Below, in pieces: positions 17,267-27,091 of a DNA stretch of 64,000 nt. The notes under the pieces were generated by a model, which made no database searches, was not told where the DNA came from, and saw only the letters and a list, made by a program, of their open reading frames with translations. The DNA comes from Pseudomonas sp. B21-056 (GTDB lineage: Bacteria > Pseudomonadota > Gammaproteobacteria > Pseudomonadales > Pseudomonadaceae), in NCBI RefSeq assembly GCF_026016325.1, contig NZ_CP087203.1, forward strand, positions 1,860,001 to 1,924,000, read 5' to 3'. The stretch's first letter is position 1. Each line of letters opens with the position of its first letter. The position numbers were made by a program, and so were the translations under genes.

Positions 17267-17288
17267 TCGGGCGAAGGGGGGGAGCGAC

Positions 17289-18194
17289 ATGGCAAGCAAC
17301 ATCGATGACAAACTGGTGCTGGCGATTTCGTCGCGGGCGCTGTTCGACCTGAGTGAAAGCCACAAGGTGTACCTGTCGAATGGCGTCGAGGCCTATCGGC
17401 AGTACCAGATCGAGCATGAAGACGAAGTCCTCGAACCCGGCGATGCGTTCGCCCTTGTACAGAAACTGCTGAGCCTCAACGAGCACCTGGGGCGTGCCCG
17501 GGTCGAGGTGGTCCTGGTGTCGCGCAACAGCGCCGACACGGGCCTGCGGGTGTTCAACTCGATCCATCACTATGGCTTGGCGATCTCCCGCGCCGCGTTC
17601 GTCGGCGGGCGCAGCCCTTATCCTTATCTCAAGGCGTTCGGCTGCGATCTTTTCCTGTCCACCCACGCCGAAGATGTACGCAGTGCCCTGGACGCCGGCT
17701 TTGCCGCGGCCACCATTCTGTCGGGCGGTGCCAGCCGCGCCGCCAGTGAGGAGCTGCGCATTGCCTTCGATGGCGATGCGGTGCTGTTCTCCGATGAGTC
17801 GGAGCGCATCTATCAGACCGGTGGTCTCGAGGCGTTCCAGGCCAGCGAACGGCAGTCCGCCCGCGAGCCATTGCGGGGCGGGCCATTCAAGGGCTTCCTG
17901 GCGGCGCTTAATGCCTTGCAACGCGAGTTCCCGGAGGATGCCTGCCCGATCCGCACGGCGCTGGTCACCGCCCGTTCGGCGCCGGCCCACGAGCGGGTCA
18001 TCCGGACCTTGCGCGAGTGGGACATCCGCCTGGACGAATCGCTGTTTCTCGGCGGCCTGACCAAGTCCGCGTTCCTAGAAGCGTTTGCTGCCGACGTGTT
18101 TTTCGACGACCAGACGGGCCATTGCGAACTGGCTCGCGAAGTGGTCGCCACCGGCCATGTGCCCCATGGCATCAGTAACGAAGTGAAGCCCTGA
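17289..18194 (+). CDS. Cytosolic 5'-nucleotidase family protein
   Basis: The 301-residue protein matches the bacterial 5'-nucleotidase family PF06189: LVLAISSRALFDLSESHKVY at the N-terminus, the VVLVSRNSADTGLRVFNSIHHYGL block, and an FDGDAVLFSDESERIY segment that carries the HAD-type DxD nucleophile. It should dephosphorylate nucleoside monophosphates in the cytoplasm. The ATG at 17289 follows GGAG by five bases. A longer frame running back into the upstream gene has no ribosome site. Confidence 0.88.
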   Translation: MASNIDDKLVLAISSRALFDLSESHKVYLSNGVEAYRQYQIEHEDEVLEPGDAFALVQKLLSLNEHLGRARVEVVLVSRNSADTGLRVFNSIHHYGLAISRAAFVGGRSPYPYLKAFGCDLFLSTHAEDVRSALDAGFAAATILSGGASRAASEELRIAFDGDAVLFSDESERIYQTGGLEAFQASERQSAREPLRGGPFKGFLAALNALQREFPEDACPIRTALVTARSAPAHERVIRTLREWDIRLDESLFLGGLTKSAFLEAFAADVFFDDQTGHCELAREVVATGHVPHGISNEVKP

Positions 18195-18281
18195 CCGTCC
18201 GGTTTTTCAAGGCCCGTCGCACTCCCCAAGGCACTGCTAAGCTGAATCCATCTCCGCCATTCTGGCACGCGAGGAGGTCAC

Positions 18282-18782
18282 ATGATTCGCTCGATGCTGT
18301 ACGCCACAGACTTGGGGCTCTATGCCCCTTATGTGATGCAGCATGCCTTGGCGTTGGCACGGACGTTTGAAGCCGAGTTGTATGTGGTGCATGCGGTGGA
18401 ACCGATGGGGCTGTTCGCCGAATCGGTGTTACAAAGCTATCTCGACGAGCAGGCGCTGAACGAATTTCATCGCCAGGGTCTGAATACGGTGATGGCCAAT
18501 ATCGAGCAGCGGGTTCTCGACAGCTTTCGCGAGGAGCTGGGGGAGGGGCAGCAGGATTTGAAGCTGATCAGGTCGGTCAGGGTGTTTCAGGGCGATCCTT
18601 CCCAGGTCATTCTCGAACAGGCGGCGAAACTCTCTGTCGATTTGCTGATCGTTGGCAGTCATTGCCAGGGGGCAAGCGGTGAAACGCCCCTGGGCAGGAC
18701 TGCCGCCCGGGTTTTGCAGTTGGCCCGGGTGCCGGTCTATCTGGTGCCGCTGGTGCAGCGTCGGCGCCAGGGAGAAGCTTGA
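18282..18782 (+). CDS. UspA family universal stress protein
   Basis: The 166-residue single-domain protein begins MIRSMLYATDLG, has the VVHAVEP strand, and ends with the nucleotide-binding pattern LLIVGSHCQG followed by LGRTAARVLQLARVPVYLVP. This matches the G-2x-G-9x-G-type ATP site of UspA proteins only loosely. A GAGGAGG run precedes the ATG. It sits upstream of cysB on the same strand, but an AT-rich promoter region separates them. Confidence 0.9.
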   Translation: MIRSMLYATDLGLYAPYVMQHALALARTFEAELYVVHAVEPMGLFAESVLQSYLDEQALNEFHRQGLNTVMANIEQRVLDSFREELGEGQQDLKLIRSVRVFQGDPSQVILEQAAKLSVDLLIVGSHCQGASGETPLGRTAARVLQLARVPVYLVPLVQRRRQGEA

Positions 18783-18821
18783 GGCCAAATGATGGCCTTT
18801 TATAAAAAAGTTCTAGATTTA

Positions 18822-18849
18822 TTGTCACGACCATTCATATAGTTATATA
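18822..18849 (+). promoter_or_regulatory. Candidate cysB promoter TTGTCA-16-TATATA
   Basis: TTGTCA (18822-18827) and TATATA (18844-18849) are 16 bases apart in an AT-rich stretch 45 bases before the cysB ATG. Confidence 0.6.
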
Positions 18850-18884
18850 CCGTCGCTGATGCCCGTGGCGTCCAACTGCTTTGA

Positions 18885-19868
<984 letters not shown>

Positions 19869-19874
19869 TCTTCG

Positions 19875-20357
19875 CTATATCGCCTCGGTGACAGCGAACT
19901 GTTGCCGGGCGCCCGCCACGACGATCTCCACTTCATCCCCTTCGAACTTGCCCAGCAAGCCACGGCCCAGCGGCGAGCGGGGGGTGATGACCGTGATCGG
20001 TTGCCCCACCAGCGACACTTTCAACCCCGCTGCGTCCGGTCCCAGGAACAGCCATTGCTGGCGCCCGTCTTCATCCTCCAGCCCGATCAGGGTTCCCACC
20101 TGGATGCCGCGCTGCTCGTCGTAGGGCCTGAGGGTCAGGTTCTGGCAGAGGGCGAGGGCCTGGCGGATTTCTTCCACGCGCCTGGCCTGCCCGGCGGCGA
20201 GGTAGGACGCTTCGAGGCCCAGGGTGTCGTATTTGTTCTCGGCGATGTTTTCTTCGTGGGTCGCGGTTTCGTAGGCGGTCTGCGCGGCGCGTTCGGCGAT
20301 GTCGAGATCGACCTTGAGCTTGTCGAGGATCAACTGGTGGACGGTTTGTTTATTCAT
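19875..20357 (-). CDS. GreA/GreB-like transcription factor
   Basis: The 160-residue protein has an N-terminal helical hairpin (about residues 1-70) and a C-terminal FKBP-like Gre domain (about 85-158, with ITVITPRSPLGRGLLGKFEGDEV). The tip of the hairpin reads ATHEENIAENKYDT: acidic residues are kept, but the usual GDLKENAEY pattern is altered. It may act in the polymerase secondary channel as a Gre paralogue. The neighbouring membrane-protein gene starts two bases beyond its own start on the same strand, so the pair is co-transcribed. Confidence 0.8.
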   Translation of the reverse strand: MNKQTVHQLILDKLKVDLDIAERAAQTAYETATHEENIAENKYDTLGLEASYLAAGQARRVEEIRQALALCQNLTLRPYDEQRGIQVGTLIGLEDEDGRQQWLFLGPDAAGLKVSLVGQPITVITPRSPLGRGLLGKFEGDEVEIVVAGARQQFAVTEAI

Positions 20358-20359
20358 GA

Positions 20360-20746
20360 TCAATCGCAGAATTGCAGGACGTTGGCGCGGGTCTTCTCGC
20401 TCGGCGCGTTCCGGTCCTGTTCCAGCCAGAACTGGCACTTGGGGTTGGACTGATTGCGCGGATTGCTGCGCGCCTGGTCGAGGGCCTGTCGCTGCTCGTT
20501 GCGCTGAAGGTTCTGCTGGTATTGCTCGAACATGGGGTTCTGCGGTTCGGGAGGCGGTTGCACGGCCGGCGGTTGCGCCAGTTGGTGCACGGCGGCGGCC
20601 ACCGGAGCGAGTTGTTCACCCAGGACGAATTTCGACAGCAGCCAGCCCGTCAGCACAATGGCGAGAAAACCCAGCCACAGCCCCAAGGCAATGCTGACGG
20701 TCAATTGCAAGGCTGTAAGGCGCGGGGCGGGAGGCTGATCAGGCAT
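20360..20746 (-). CDS. Single-span membrane protein of unknown function
   Basis: The 128-residue protein has one membrane segment (about residues 14-40). A proline-rich linker (AQPPAVQPPPEPQNP) and a glutamine- and arginine-rich tail with two cysteines (one in NPKCQFW, one in LQFCD) follow. No family is recognised. It is the first gene of a two-gene unit with the Gre-like factor, whose start is two bases downstream. Confidence 0.7.
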   Translation of the reverse strand: MPDQPPAPRLTALQLTVSIALGLWLGFLAIVLTGWLLSKFVLGEQLAPVAAAVHQLAQPPAVQPPPEPQNPMFEQYQQNLQRNEQRQALDQARSNPRNQSNPKCQFWLEQDRNAPSEKTRANVLQFCD

Positions 20747-20867
20747 GGCTGCTTCCTGGCAGGGGCACGGGTAGGCGGTGATTGTCGCATGAAGATTAAT
20801 CGCCGTCGGCTCTTCTGCATCATCGGTTTATTCGGGACAATCGGGCCTTTACCACAGGGAGTCGGGA

Positions 20868-22001
20868 ATGGCTGTGCGTTGGGATATTTTTTGCACCGTC
20901 GTCGATAATTTTGGCGACATCGGCGTCACCTGGCGCCTGGCCCGGCAATTGGTGGCCGAGCACCGATGCGCGGTCCGGCTATGGGTCGATGACCTGCGCG
21001 CCTTCGAACGGTTGTGTCCGGAAATCGACGTCACGCTGACCGAGCAATGCCAACAAGGCGTGGATGTACGCCATTGGCCCAGGGAATGGCCGGGCGCCGA
21101 CGCCGCCGATGTGGTGATCGCCGCGTTTGCCTGCCAGTTGCCAGGCGCCTACATGGACGCGATGGTGGCGCGCCAGACCACCCCACTGTGGATGAACCTG
21201 GATTACCTGAGTGCCGAGGACTGGGTCATCGGTTGTCACGGATTGCCCTCGGTCAAATACAAGCATGTCCAGAAGTATTTCTTCTTTCCCGGCTTCCGCG
21301 AGGGGACTGGAGGCTTGCTGCGTGAGTCCGGATTGCTGGAGCGACGTCGGCAGTTTCAACACGATAGCGCGGCGCAACGGACGTTCCTGCAAGGGCTGGG
21401 CGTCGAGCGGGCACCGGATGCACGGCTGATTTCGCTGTTCGCCTACGAAAACGCCGGGCTGGCGAGCTGGTTCGATACGATGGCCGGCGATGCCCAATCG
21501 TCCCATGTGCTGGTTCCCGAAGGGCGGGTGCTGGGGGATGTCGAGCGTTGGCTCGGGGTTGCCGACCTCAAGGTCGGTGCGTTGCATCGACGCGGTGCCT
21601 TGACGGTGCAGGTGCTGCCGTTCGTCCGGCAGGATCAGTACGATCGGTTGCTCTGGTGCTGCGATTTCAATGCTGTGCGGGGCGAAGACTCCTTCGTGCG
21701 CGCCCAATGGGCCGGTCGACCTTTCCTTTGGCATATCTACCAGCAGGAAGAAGACGTTCATCTGGAAAAACTCGACGCATTCCTCAGGCTCTATACCCAA
21801 GGCCTTCCAGATTCGGCGGAAAAAGCGATGAGCGGTCTATGGCGGGCGTGGAATGCCGGCCAGGACATGTCCGGACACTGGAAAAGCACCTGCGAACAGC
21901 AACCGGCGCTGGCTGAACATGCCCGTTCGTGGTGTCTGGAACAGGCCTCGCGACCCGATCTTGCCGCGGCGCTGGTGAAGTTTTATGGAAATTGGATATG
22001 A
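20868..22001 (+). CDS. earP: EarP, protein-arginine rhamnosyltransferase for EF-P
   Basis: The 377-residue protein begins with the EarP signature WDIFCTVVDNFGDIGVTWRLAR, including the Asp that binds the arginine substrate, and ends in a GT-B fold with the GEDSFVRAQWAGRPFLWHIY sugar-nucleotide block. EarP uses dTDP-rhamnose to rhamnosylate Arg32 of EF-P, which activates it for translation of polyproline stretches. The substrate gene efp follows after 48 bases, and its product does carry Arg32. Confidence 0.96.
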   Translation: MAVRWDIFCTVVDNFGDIGVTWRLARQLVAEHRCAVRLWVDDLRAFERLCPEIDVTLTEQCQQGVDVRHWPREWPGADAADVVIAAFACQLPGAYMDAMVARQTTPLWMNLDYLSAEDWVIGCHGLPSVKYKHVQKYFFFPGFREGTGGLLRESGLLERRRQFQHDSAAQRTFLQGLGVERAPDARLISLFAYENAGLASWFDTMAGDAQSSHVLVPEGRVLGDVERWLGVADLKVGALHRRGALTVQVLPFVRQDQYDRLLWCCDFNAVRGEDSFVRAQWAGRPFLWHIYQQEEDVHLEKLDAFLRLYTQGLPDSAEKAMSGLWRAWNAGQDMSGHWKSTCEQQPALAEHARSWCLEQASRPDLAAALVKFYGNWI

Positions 22002-22049
22002 TACGCGGCCTAGATTTTTGTCACTCCCATCCAAATTCGGATATTCGCA

Positions 22050-22619
22050 ATGAAAACTGGTAAAGAACTCAAACCCGGTACCGTGATTCGTATCGACAAC
22101 GATCCTTGGCTGGTTCAGAAAGCTGAATTCACCAAGTCGGGTCGTAACAGCGCGATCATGAAGACCAAGCTGAAGAACCTGCTGACCGGTTACAAGACCG
22201 AAACCGTTTACGGTGCGGACGACAAACTGGACGACGTGATCCTCGACCGCAAGGAAGCGACTCTGTCCTTCATCAGCGGCGATTCCTACACGTTCATGGA
22301 CACCACTGACTACACCATGTACGAGCTGAACGCCGAAGACATCGAAAGCGTTCTGCCATTCGTGGAAGAAGGCATGACCGACGTCTGCGAAGCCGTATTC
22401 TTCGAAGGCCGCCTGGTTTCCGTAGAGCTGCCGACCACCATCGTGCGTCAGGTTGACTACACCGAAGGTTCCGCTCGCGGCGACACTTCCGGCAAGGTGA
22501 TGAAGCCTGCCAAGCTGAAGAACGGTACCGAGCTGTCGGTTGCTGACTTCATCGAGATCGGCGACATGATCGAGATCGATACCCGCGAAGGCGGTTCCTA
22601 CAAAGGCCGCGCTAAGTAA
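22050..22619 (+). CDS. efp: Elongation factor P
   Basis: The 189-residue protein has the three beta-barrel EF-P domains. The modification loop reads TKSGRNSA with arginine at position 32, the rhamnosylated type, rather than the lysine used by EpmA-dependent bacteria. This agrees with earP directly upstream. EF-P binds between the P and E sites of the ribosome and relieves stalling at consecutive prolines. The gene ends at a strong terminator. Confidence 0.97.
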   Translation: MKTGKELKPGTVIRIDNDPWLVQKAEFTKSGRNSAIMKTKLKNLLTGYKTETVYGADDKLDDVILDRKEATLSFISGDSYTFMDTTDYTMYELNAEDIESVLPFVEEGMTDVCEAVFFEGRLVSVELPTTIVRQVDYTEGSARGDTSGKVMKPAKLKNGTELSVADFIEIGDMIEIDTREGGSYKGRAK

Positions 22620-22640
22620 GCGAAGTCTTGTGTATGAAAA

Positions 22641-22668
22641 AAGCCCGACCATTGAGTCGGGCTTTTTT
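22641..22668 (+). terminator. Rho-independent terminator of efp
   Basis: The stem AAGCCCGAC/GTCGGGCTT is followed by a T run, about 25 bases past the efp stop; an A run on the left could let it work in both directions. Confidence 0.92.
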
Positions 22669-22708
22669 ATTTCCGCGGGATCCTGTTACCCGGATGCATC
22701 GGCACAAT

Positions 22709-23722
22709 TTATTTCAAGTGCTGCTTCAGCTCTTCGGACACCTGCAACATCGCCGAGCGCACCGCCGGCACCTGGCTGACCACGTTGAGCAAACCATAGT
22801 CGTGAATCATGCCGTTGTAGCGTACCGCCGTGACCGGCACGCCGGCCGCATCCAGTTTGCGGGCGTAGGCTTCACCTTCATCGCGCAGTACATCGGCCTC
22901 GGCGGTCTGTATCAGGGCAGGCGGCAGGCCCTTGAGCTGTGCGGTGCTGGCCCGCAGCGGCGAAGCATAGATCTCGTTACGCTGCCCGGCATCGGTGGTG
23001 TAGTTGTCCCAGAACCATTTCATCATGTTCTTGCTGAGGAAGTGTCCCTCGGCGAATTGGTTGTAGGACGCGGTCTCGAAGCTCGCATCGGTCACCGGCC
23101 ATAACAGGGCCTGGAAGCGGATCGCCGGCGTGCCCTTGTCCTTGGCCATCAGGGCCACGACGGCCGCCATGTTGCCGCCGACGCTGTTACCCGCCACGGC
23201 CAGGCGCTTGCCGTCGACATTGATCTGCTTGCCGTGCTCGGCCACCCATTTGGTCGCGGCGTAGGCCTGGTTGATCGCCACCGGGTAATGCGCCTCGGGT
23301 GAAGGCGTGTAGTTGACGAACACCGCCACGGCCCCCGATCCCGCCACCAGATCCCGCACCAGACGCTCGTGGGTCGGGAAGTCTCCCAGGACCCAGCCAC
23401 CGCCGTGGAAGAACATGAACACGGGCAACTCACCCTTGACCCCGGCCGGGCGAACGATGGTCAGGCTGATCGACTGGCCATCGACCTGGATGGTCTTCTC
23501 GCTGACATCCGCTTTAGGCAAGGTCAGTTTCACCCCGGCCTGGGCGCCGACCAGTACCGCGCGGGCATCCTTCGGCGACAGTTGTTCCAGAGGCTTGCCG
23601 GTGCCGGCATTCAATGCATCGAGAAACGCCTGGGTGTTGTGCTCGACGATGCCGTCGGCGAAGGCGTTGCTGACGCCAAGTGCGAGCAGGGTGCCGGTCA
23701 CGGCCTTGGTGAATGTGTTCAT
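22709..23722 (-). CDS. Secreted alpha/beta hydrolase (HSL-type esterase)
   Basis: The 337-residue protein has a signal peptide (about residues 1-22, ending NAFA), the oxyanion motif FFHGGGWVLGD of the hormone-sensitive lipase family, the nucleophile Ser in AGNSVGGN, and the C-terminal Asp/His region with AEADVLRDEGE and MIHDYG. It is likely a periplasmic esterase for small acyl esters. It lies 34 bases downstream of ohr on the same strand and may be co-expressed with it. Confidence 0.88.
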   Translation of the reverse strand: MNTFTKAVTGTLLALGVSNAFADGIVEHNTQAFLDALNAGTGKPLEQLSPKDARAVLVGAQAGVKLTLPKADVSEKTIQVDGQSISLTIVRPAGVKGELPVFMFFHGGGWVLGDFPTHERLVRDLVAGSGAVAVFVNYTPSPEAHYPVAINQAYAATKWVAEHGKQINVDGKRLAVAGNSVGGNMAAVVALMAKDKGTPAIRFQALLWPVTDASFETASYNQFAEGHFLSKNMMKWFWDNYTTDAGQRNEIYASPLRASTAQLKGLPPALIQTAEADVLRDEGEAYARKLDAAGVPVTAVRYNGMIHDYGLLNVVSQVPAVRSAMLQVSEELKQHLK

Positions 23723-23756
23723 GGAAATCTCCTTGGGTTCGATCCGGGTCGGTGGG

Positions 23757-24176
23757 TTAAACGGTTACGTGCAAGCGCACATCAACGTTGCCGCGGGTGG
23801 CGTTGGAGTACGGGCAGACTTGGTGAGCCGCGTCCACCAGGCTTTGCGCGTCGCTCTGGTCCAGGCCGGGCAAGCTGATGTGCAGGTCGATGTCGAGGCC
23901 GAAACCGCCGGGAATCTGGCCGATGCCGACATGGGCGGTGATCGAGGCGTCGTCCGGGATCTTGCGTTTGCTTTGGCCGGCGACGAATTTCAAGGCGCCG
24001 ATGAAGCAGGCCGAATAACCGGCGGCAAACAGTTGTTCCGGGTTGGTCGCCGCACCGCCGGCACCGCCGAGTTCTTTCGGGGTAGCGAGTTTGACGTCGA
24101 GGATGTTGTCACTGGAGATCGCACGACCATCACGGCCGCCGGTGGAGGTTGCGATTGCGGTGTAGAGAGTTTGCAT
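23757..24176 (-). CDS. ohr: Organic hydroperoxide resistance protein Ohr
   Basis: The 139-residue protein shows both redox cysteines in their usual contexts, YSACFIGALKF (about residue 60) and HQVCPYSNATRGN (about 124), plus the N-terminal LYTAIATSTGGRDGR block. Ohr is a thiol peroxidase that reduces organic and lipid hydroperoxides using lipoylated partners. GAGG lies before the ATG. The regulator ohrR is upstream on the same strand, separated by a REP doublet and a promoter region. Confidence 0.96.
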   Translation of the reverse strand: MQTLYTAIATSTGGRDGRAISSDNILDVKLATPKELGGAGGAATNPEQLFAAGYSACFIGALKFVAGQSKRKIPDDASITAHVGIGQIPGGFGLDIDLHISLPGLDQSDAQSLVDAAHQVCPYSNATRGNVDVRLHVTV

Positions 24177-24244
24177 GATGAGAGCCTCGTTTCTGGGTTG
24201 TTGTTATTGCGCTAAATGTTTGCGCGCTAAGTAGGTGTGAAGCG

Positions 24245-24273
24245 AATATAGTTCGCTAATATTTTGTGCGCAA
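24245..24273 (-). promoter_or_regulatory. ohr promoter TTGCGC-17-TATATT with TTAGCG repeats
   Basis: On the minus strand TTGCGC (24273-24268) and TATATT (24250-24245) are exactly 17 bases apart. Three copies of TTAGCG lie within and just downstream of the promoter, one as TTAGCGCGCAAA, and could form the OhrR operator. Confidence 0.55.
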
Positions 24274-24381
24274 GATAATTTTTTGATGTGCTGCTTGTTC
24301 TTGAAGCTCATCAGGCATGAAAGCCCTGAGCTAGAGCCGTTTGATCGGATGAAATTTTTTGAAAGGAGGGGGCTGGAACGA

Positions 24382-24484
24382 CGCCATCGCGAGCAGGCTC
24401 GCTCCCACAGGGGGACTGCGGGGCGCAGTGATCTTGCGTCTCGCCGAAATCAGGGGTGGGAGCGAGCCTGCTCGCGATAGCGGT
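24382..24484. repeat. REP doublet, family A (inverted order)
   Basis: The arms read CCATCGCGAGCAGGCTCGCT on the left and AGCGAGCCTGCTCGCGATAG on the right, flanking about 45 bases. The order of the arms is the reverse of the copies at 3032 and 12400. Confidence 0.88.
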
Positions 24485-24509
24485 GGGTCAGTTGAAGAGG
24501 GGGGTGGGT

Positions 24510-24971
24510 TTACAGACTGTCCTGCAAGTGGCTGCGCAGTGCCTGCAGTTCCAGTTGTAGCTTCTTCAGCTGTTCCATGGTCTGGCCGCTGGCACCCAGG
24601 ATGCATTGAGGAATATCGAGGGCTTTTTCCCGAAGGGCGCGGCCCTGCTCGGTGAGTTCGACAATCACCACCCGTTCATCTTCACGGCTGCGGGTGCGGC
24701 TCAGCAGGCCCTCGGCTTCCAGGCGTTTGAGCAGTGGCGTCAGCGAGCCGGGGTCGGTGAGCAGACGCGTACTGATTTCACCGACGGTCAAACCGTCTTT
24801 TTCCCACAACACCATCATCGCCAGGTACTGGGGATAGGTCAGGCCCAGGGCTTGCAGCAACGGCTTGTAGACCTTGGTCATCATCAGCGACGTGGAATGC
24901 AGGGCGAAGCAGACCTGATTGTCGAGCAACAGGGCTTCGCAGGGTTCGGGGGTGTCGCGCTGGGGGCTCAT
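24510..24971 (-). CDS. ohrR: OhrR, MarR-family organic peroxide sensor
   Basis: The 153-residue regulator has the reactive cysteine in LDNQVCFALHS (Cys21), the GLTYPQYLAMMVLWE helix and a winged helix with DPGSLTPLLKRLEAEGLL, the OhrR subfamily pattern. Oxidation of the cysteine by organic peroxide releases it from DNA and derepresses ohr. The target ohr lies downstream on the same strand. A close paralogue, OspR, is encoded at 38328-38789. Confidence 0.94.
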   Translation of the reverse strand: MSPQRDTPEPCEALLLDNQVCFALHSTSLMMTKVYKPLLQALGLTYPQYLAMMVLWEKDGLTVGEISTRLLTDPGSLTPLLKRLEAEGLLSRTRSREDERVVIVELTEQGRALREKALDIPQCILGASGQTMEQLKKLQLELQALRSHLQDSL

Positions 24972-25117
24972 GGCAAAACCTTCAATCGATAATCCTGACG
25001 AATCTAGCGGGCGAACCTTTAAGGCGCCAGATAATTCTGACGTTCTGATCAGATGTTACGTTCCCCCACTGACGCCGACTGCGTAGGATAGACGCCTTGG
25101 TGAAGGGGGAATCGTCT

Positions 25118-25867
25118 GTGATCGAAGTGGCGTTGTATCTGGTGTTGGGTGCTGCGTTGGGCACCTTGGGGGGATTGTTCGGTATCGGTGGTGGGCTGAT
25201 CGCGATTCCGGTATTGGGCGTGTGGTTCGGTCTTGACCAGCAGATCGCTCAGGGGACCGCCCTGGTGATGGTGGTCCCCAACGTGATGCTCGCGTTGTGG
25301 CGTTACCACCAGCGCAATCGCATCGAGTTGCGTCATGTGCTGCCATTGGCTTCCATGGGTTTCTGCTTTGCCTGGCTCGGCTCGATCTGGGCCGTAGGTG
25401 TCGACGCTGAAAGCATGCGAATCGGCTTCGTCGCGTTCCTGGTCGCCCTGGCGGCCTACAACCTGATCCGCATGTTCGCCGCGACCGCACCGGCTTCCGC
25501 GCAAATGCGCCATGGTTGGCCATGGCTCGGTGTGTTGGGGGCGGCATCCGGGACCATGGGCGGTCTGTTCGGTGTCGGCGGCGCTGTCGTTGCGACGCCG
25601 ATTCTGACGAGCCTGTTCGGCACCACCCAGGTGGTCGCCCAGGGATTGTCGCTGTCGTTGGCGTTGCCCAGTACCGGCGTGACCCTCGCCACCTATGCAT
25701 TTCACCATCAAGTGGACTGGTGGATTGGCCTGCCGCTGGCCGTGGGTGGTTTGCTGAGCATCAGTTGGGGAGTGAAAGTCGCCCACGCCATGCCGGAGCG
25801 ACTATTGCGCGGCCTGTTCTGTGGTTTCCTGGTGCTGTGTGCGGTGCTGCTCGCCTTTAAAGTTTGA
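25118..25867 (+). CDS. TauE/SafE family permease
   Basis: The roughly 249-residue protein has eight hydrophobic segments in two repeats, each opening with the family glycine-rich pattern (GTLGGLFGIGGGLIAIPVLG and GTMGGLFGVGGAVVATPIL). Members export sulfite, sulfoacetate or other organosulfur anions; the substrate here is unknown. I place the start at the GTG at 25118, seven bases after AAGGGGGA, rather than the TTG at 25097. Its last 11 bases overlap the convergent LysR gene. Confidence 0.88.
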   Translation: MIEVALYLVLGAALGTLGGLFGIGGGLIAIPVLGVWFGLDQQIAQGTALVMVVPNVMLALWRYHQRNRIELRHVLPLASMGFCFAWLGSIWAVGVDAESMRIGFVAFLVALAAYNLIRMFAATAPASAQMRHGWPWLGVLGAASGTMGGLFGVGGAVVATPILTSLFGTTQVVAQGLSLSLALPSTGVTLATYAFHHQVDWWIGLPLAVGGLLSISWGVKVAHAMPERLLRGLFCGFLVLCAVLLAFKV

Positions 25868-26738
25868 AGCCTTCGACGATGTGCTCGGCCAGGCACTCGG
25901 TGATGGGCGACGGATTGTGCAGGTTGCGGATCAGCATGATGCTGGCCTCGGGCAGTTCCGGCAGGTTTTCGGCCTCGCCAAGCACGCGCATGTCCGGTGT
26001 CAGCAGGCTTTCCAGTTGCGCGGTGATTGCCAGTCCCGCGCCCACTACCGCCATCAGTGCCGACAGGCTGGAGCTGTTGTAGGCCACGCGATATTCGCGG
26101 CCCATGGCATCCAGCGCATTGCAGGCCCATTGCCGGCAGAAACAATCGCTATTGAACATCGCCAGCGGCAGTGGCGTTTTCTCGTGGGCGTTGAAACACG
26201 CCGCCTCGGCCCAGACAAAGCGTTCCTTGCGCAATAACTGGCCGATCTCATCCCCCGGTTTACGGGTGACGATGGACAGGTCCAGGTCCTGGCGCAGCAG
26301 CAACTGCTTGGACGATTCGCAGTGCAGCTCAATTTCGATCAGCGGATAGAACTGGGCGAAGCGCTGCAGGATGCCGGGCAAAAAGCGCATCACGTAGTCA
26401 TCCGGCGTGCCGATGCGCACGGTGCCGACCATATGCGGTTCACGCAGGGTATTGAACACCTCGCTGTGCAGCTTGAGGATGCGCCGGGCGTAACCCAGCA
26501 GCACCTGGCCTTCGGCGGTGAGTTTGACCTGGCGCCCGTCACGCTCGAACAACCGTCGCTGCAATACATCTTCTTCGAGGCGCTTCATCTGCATGCTGAC
26601 AGCGGACTGGGTGCGGTTGACCAGTTCGCCGGCGCGGGTAAAACCGCCCTGGTCGGCGATGGCGACGAAGGTCCGCAGCACTTCCGTATCGATGCTCGGG
26701 TAACTCGACAATTGATCAATCTCCGAGATGTATTGCAT
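25857..26738 (-). CDS. LysR-type transcriptional regulator
   Basis: The protein of about 293 residues has an N-terminal winged helix (IDTEVLRTFVAIADQGGFTR, then QSAVSMQMKRLEED) and a type 2 periplasmic-binding-like effector domain. The target is not evident; the divergent neighbour is a small DUF1127 gene and the convergent one a TauE-type permease. The start is uncertain: ATG at 26738 or 26747 give almost the same protein, and neither has a clear ribosome site. Confidence 0.88.
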   Translation of the reverse strand: MQYISEIDQLSSYPSIDTEVLRTFVAIADQGGFTRAGELVNRTQSAVSMQMKRLEEDVLQRRLFERDGRQVKLTAEGQVLLGYARRILKLHSEVFNTLREPHMVGTVRIGTPDDYVMRFLPGILQRFAQFYPLIEIELHCESSKQLLLRQDLDLSIVTRKPGDEIGQLLRKERFVWAEAACFNAHEKTPLPLAMFNSDCFCRQWACNALDAMGREYRVAYNSSSLSALMAVVGAGLAITAQLESLLTPDMRVLGEAENLPELPEASIMLIRNLHNPSPITECLAEHIVEGFKL

Positions 26739-26808
26739 AAGAAACATTCGTTGGATTGATCTTAGCCTTGGGGCGAGACTTGAACCACCCCCAACGGAGG
26801 ACATCACG

Positions 26809-27027
26809 ATGAAAGGTCAGAAAGGATACGTATCGCTAGATAGACATTCATTCCATTTTTCCCTCAGCGATCTGCTGCACAAGTTTAGTCGCTGGTATGA
26901 ATTGCACCACGAGCGCGAACTGCTCGCCGGTCTGAGCGACGAGGCGCTCAAGGACATCGGCGTCAGCCGTGCAGATGTAGAGCAGGAAGTGGTTCGGCCA
27001 TTCTGGGATGACCCAATGCACAAATGA
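26809..27027 (+). CDS. DUF1127 small protein
   Basis: The 72-residue basic protein carries the DUF1127 core HERELLAGLSDEALKDIGVSR in its second half (residues about 35-55) after a variable N-terminus. Such small proteins bind RNA or influence phosphate, nitrogen and colonisation traits in other bacteria; here the role is open. GGAGG lies eight bases before the ATG. It is divergent from the LysR gene, which could control it. Confidence 0.88.
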   Translation: MKGQKGYVSLDRHSFHFSLSDLLHKFSRWYELHHERELLAGLSDEALKDIGVSRADVEQEVVRPFWDDPMHK

Positions 27028-27091
27028 ACCATCCCTCCCTACACAAATCGACCACTGGTGAGGTAGGTTGCGAGCAGAGAAGGAGATCTCC

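Larger units (their letters stand above)
24177..24509. other. ohr-ohrR intergenic region
   Basis: The 333 bases contain the ohr promoter and repeated TTAGCG elements (about 24207-24256), an AT-rich stretch, and a family A REP doublet. No small gene was seen. Confidence 0.7.
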
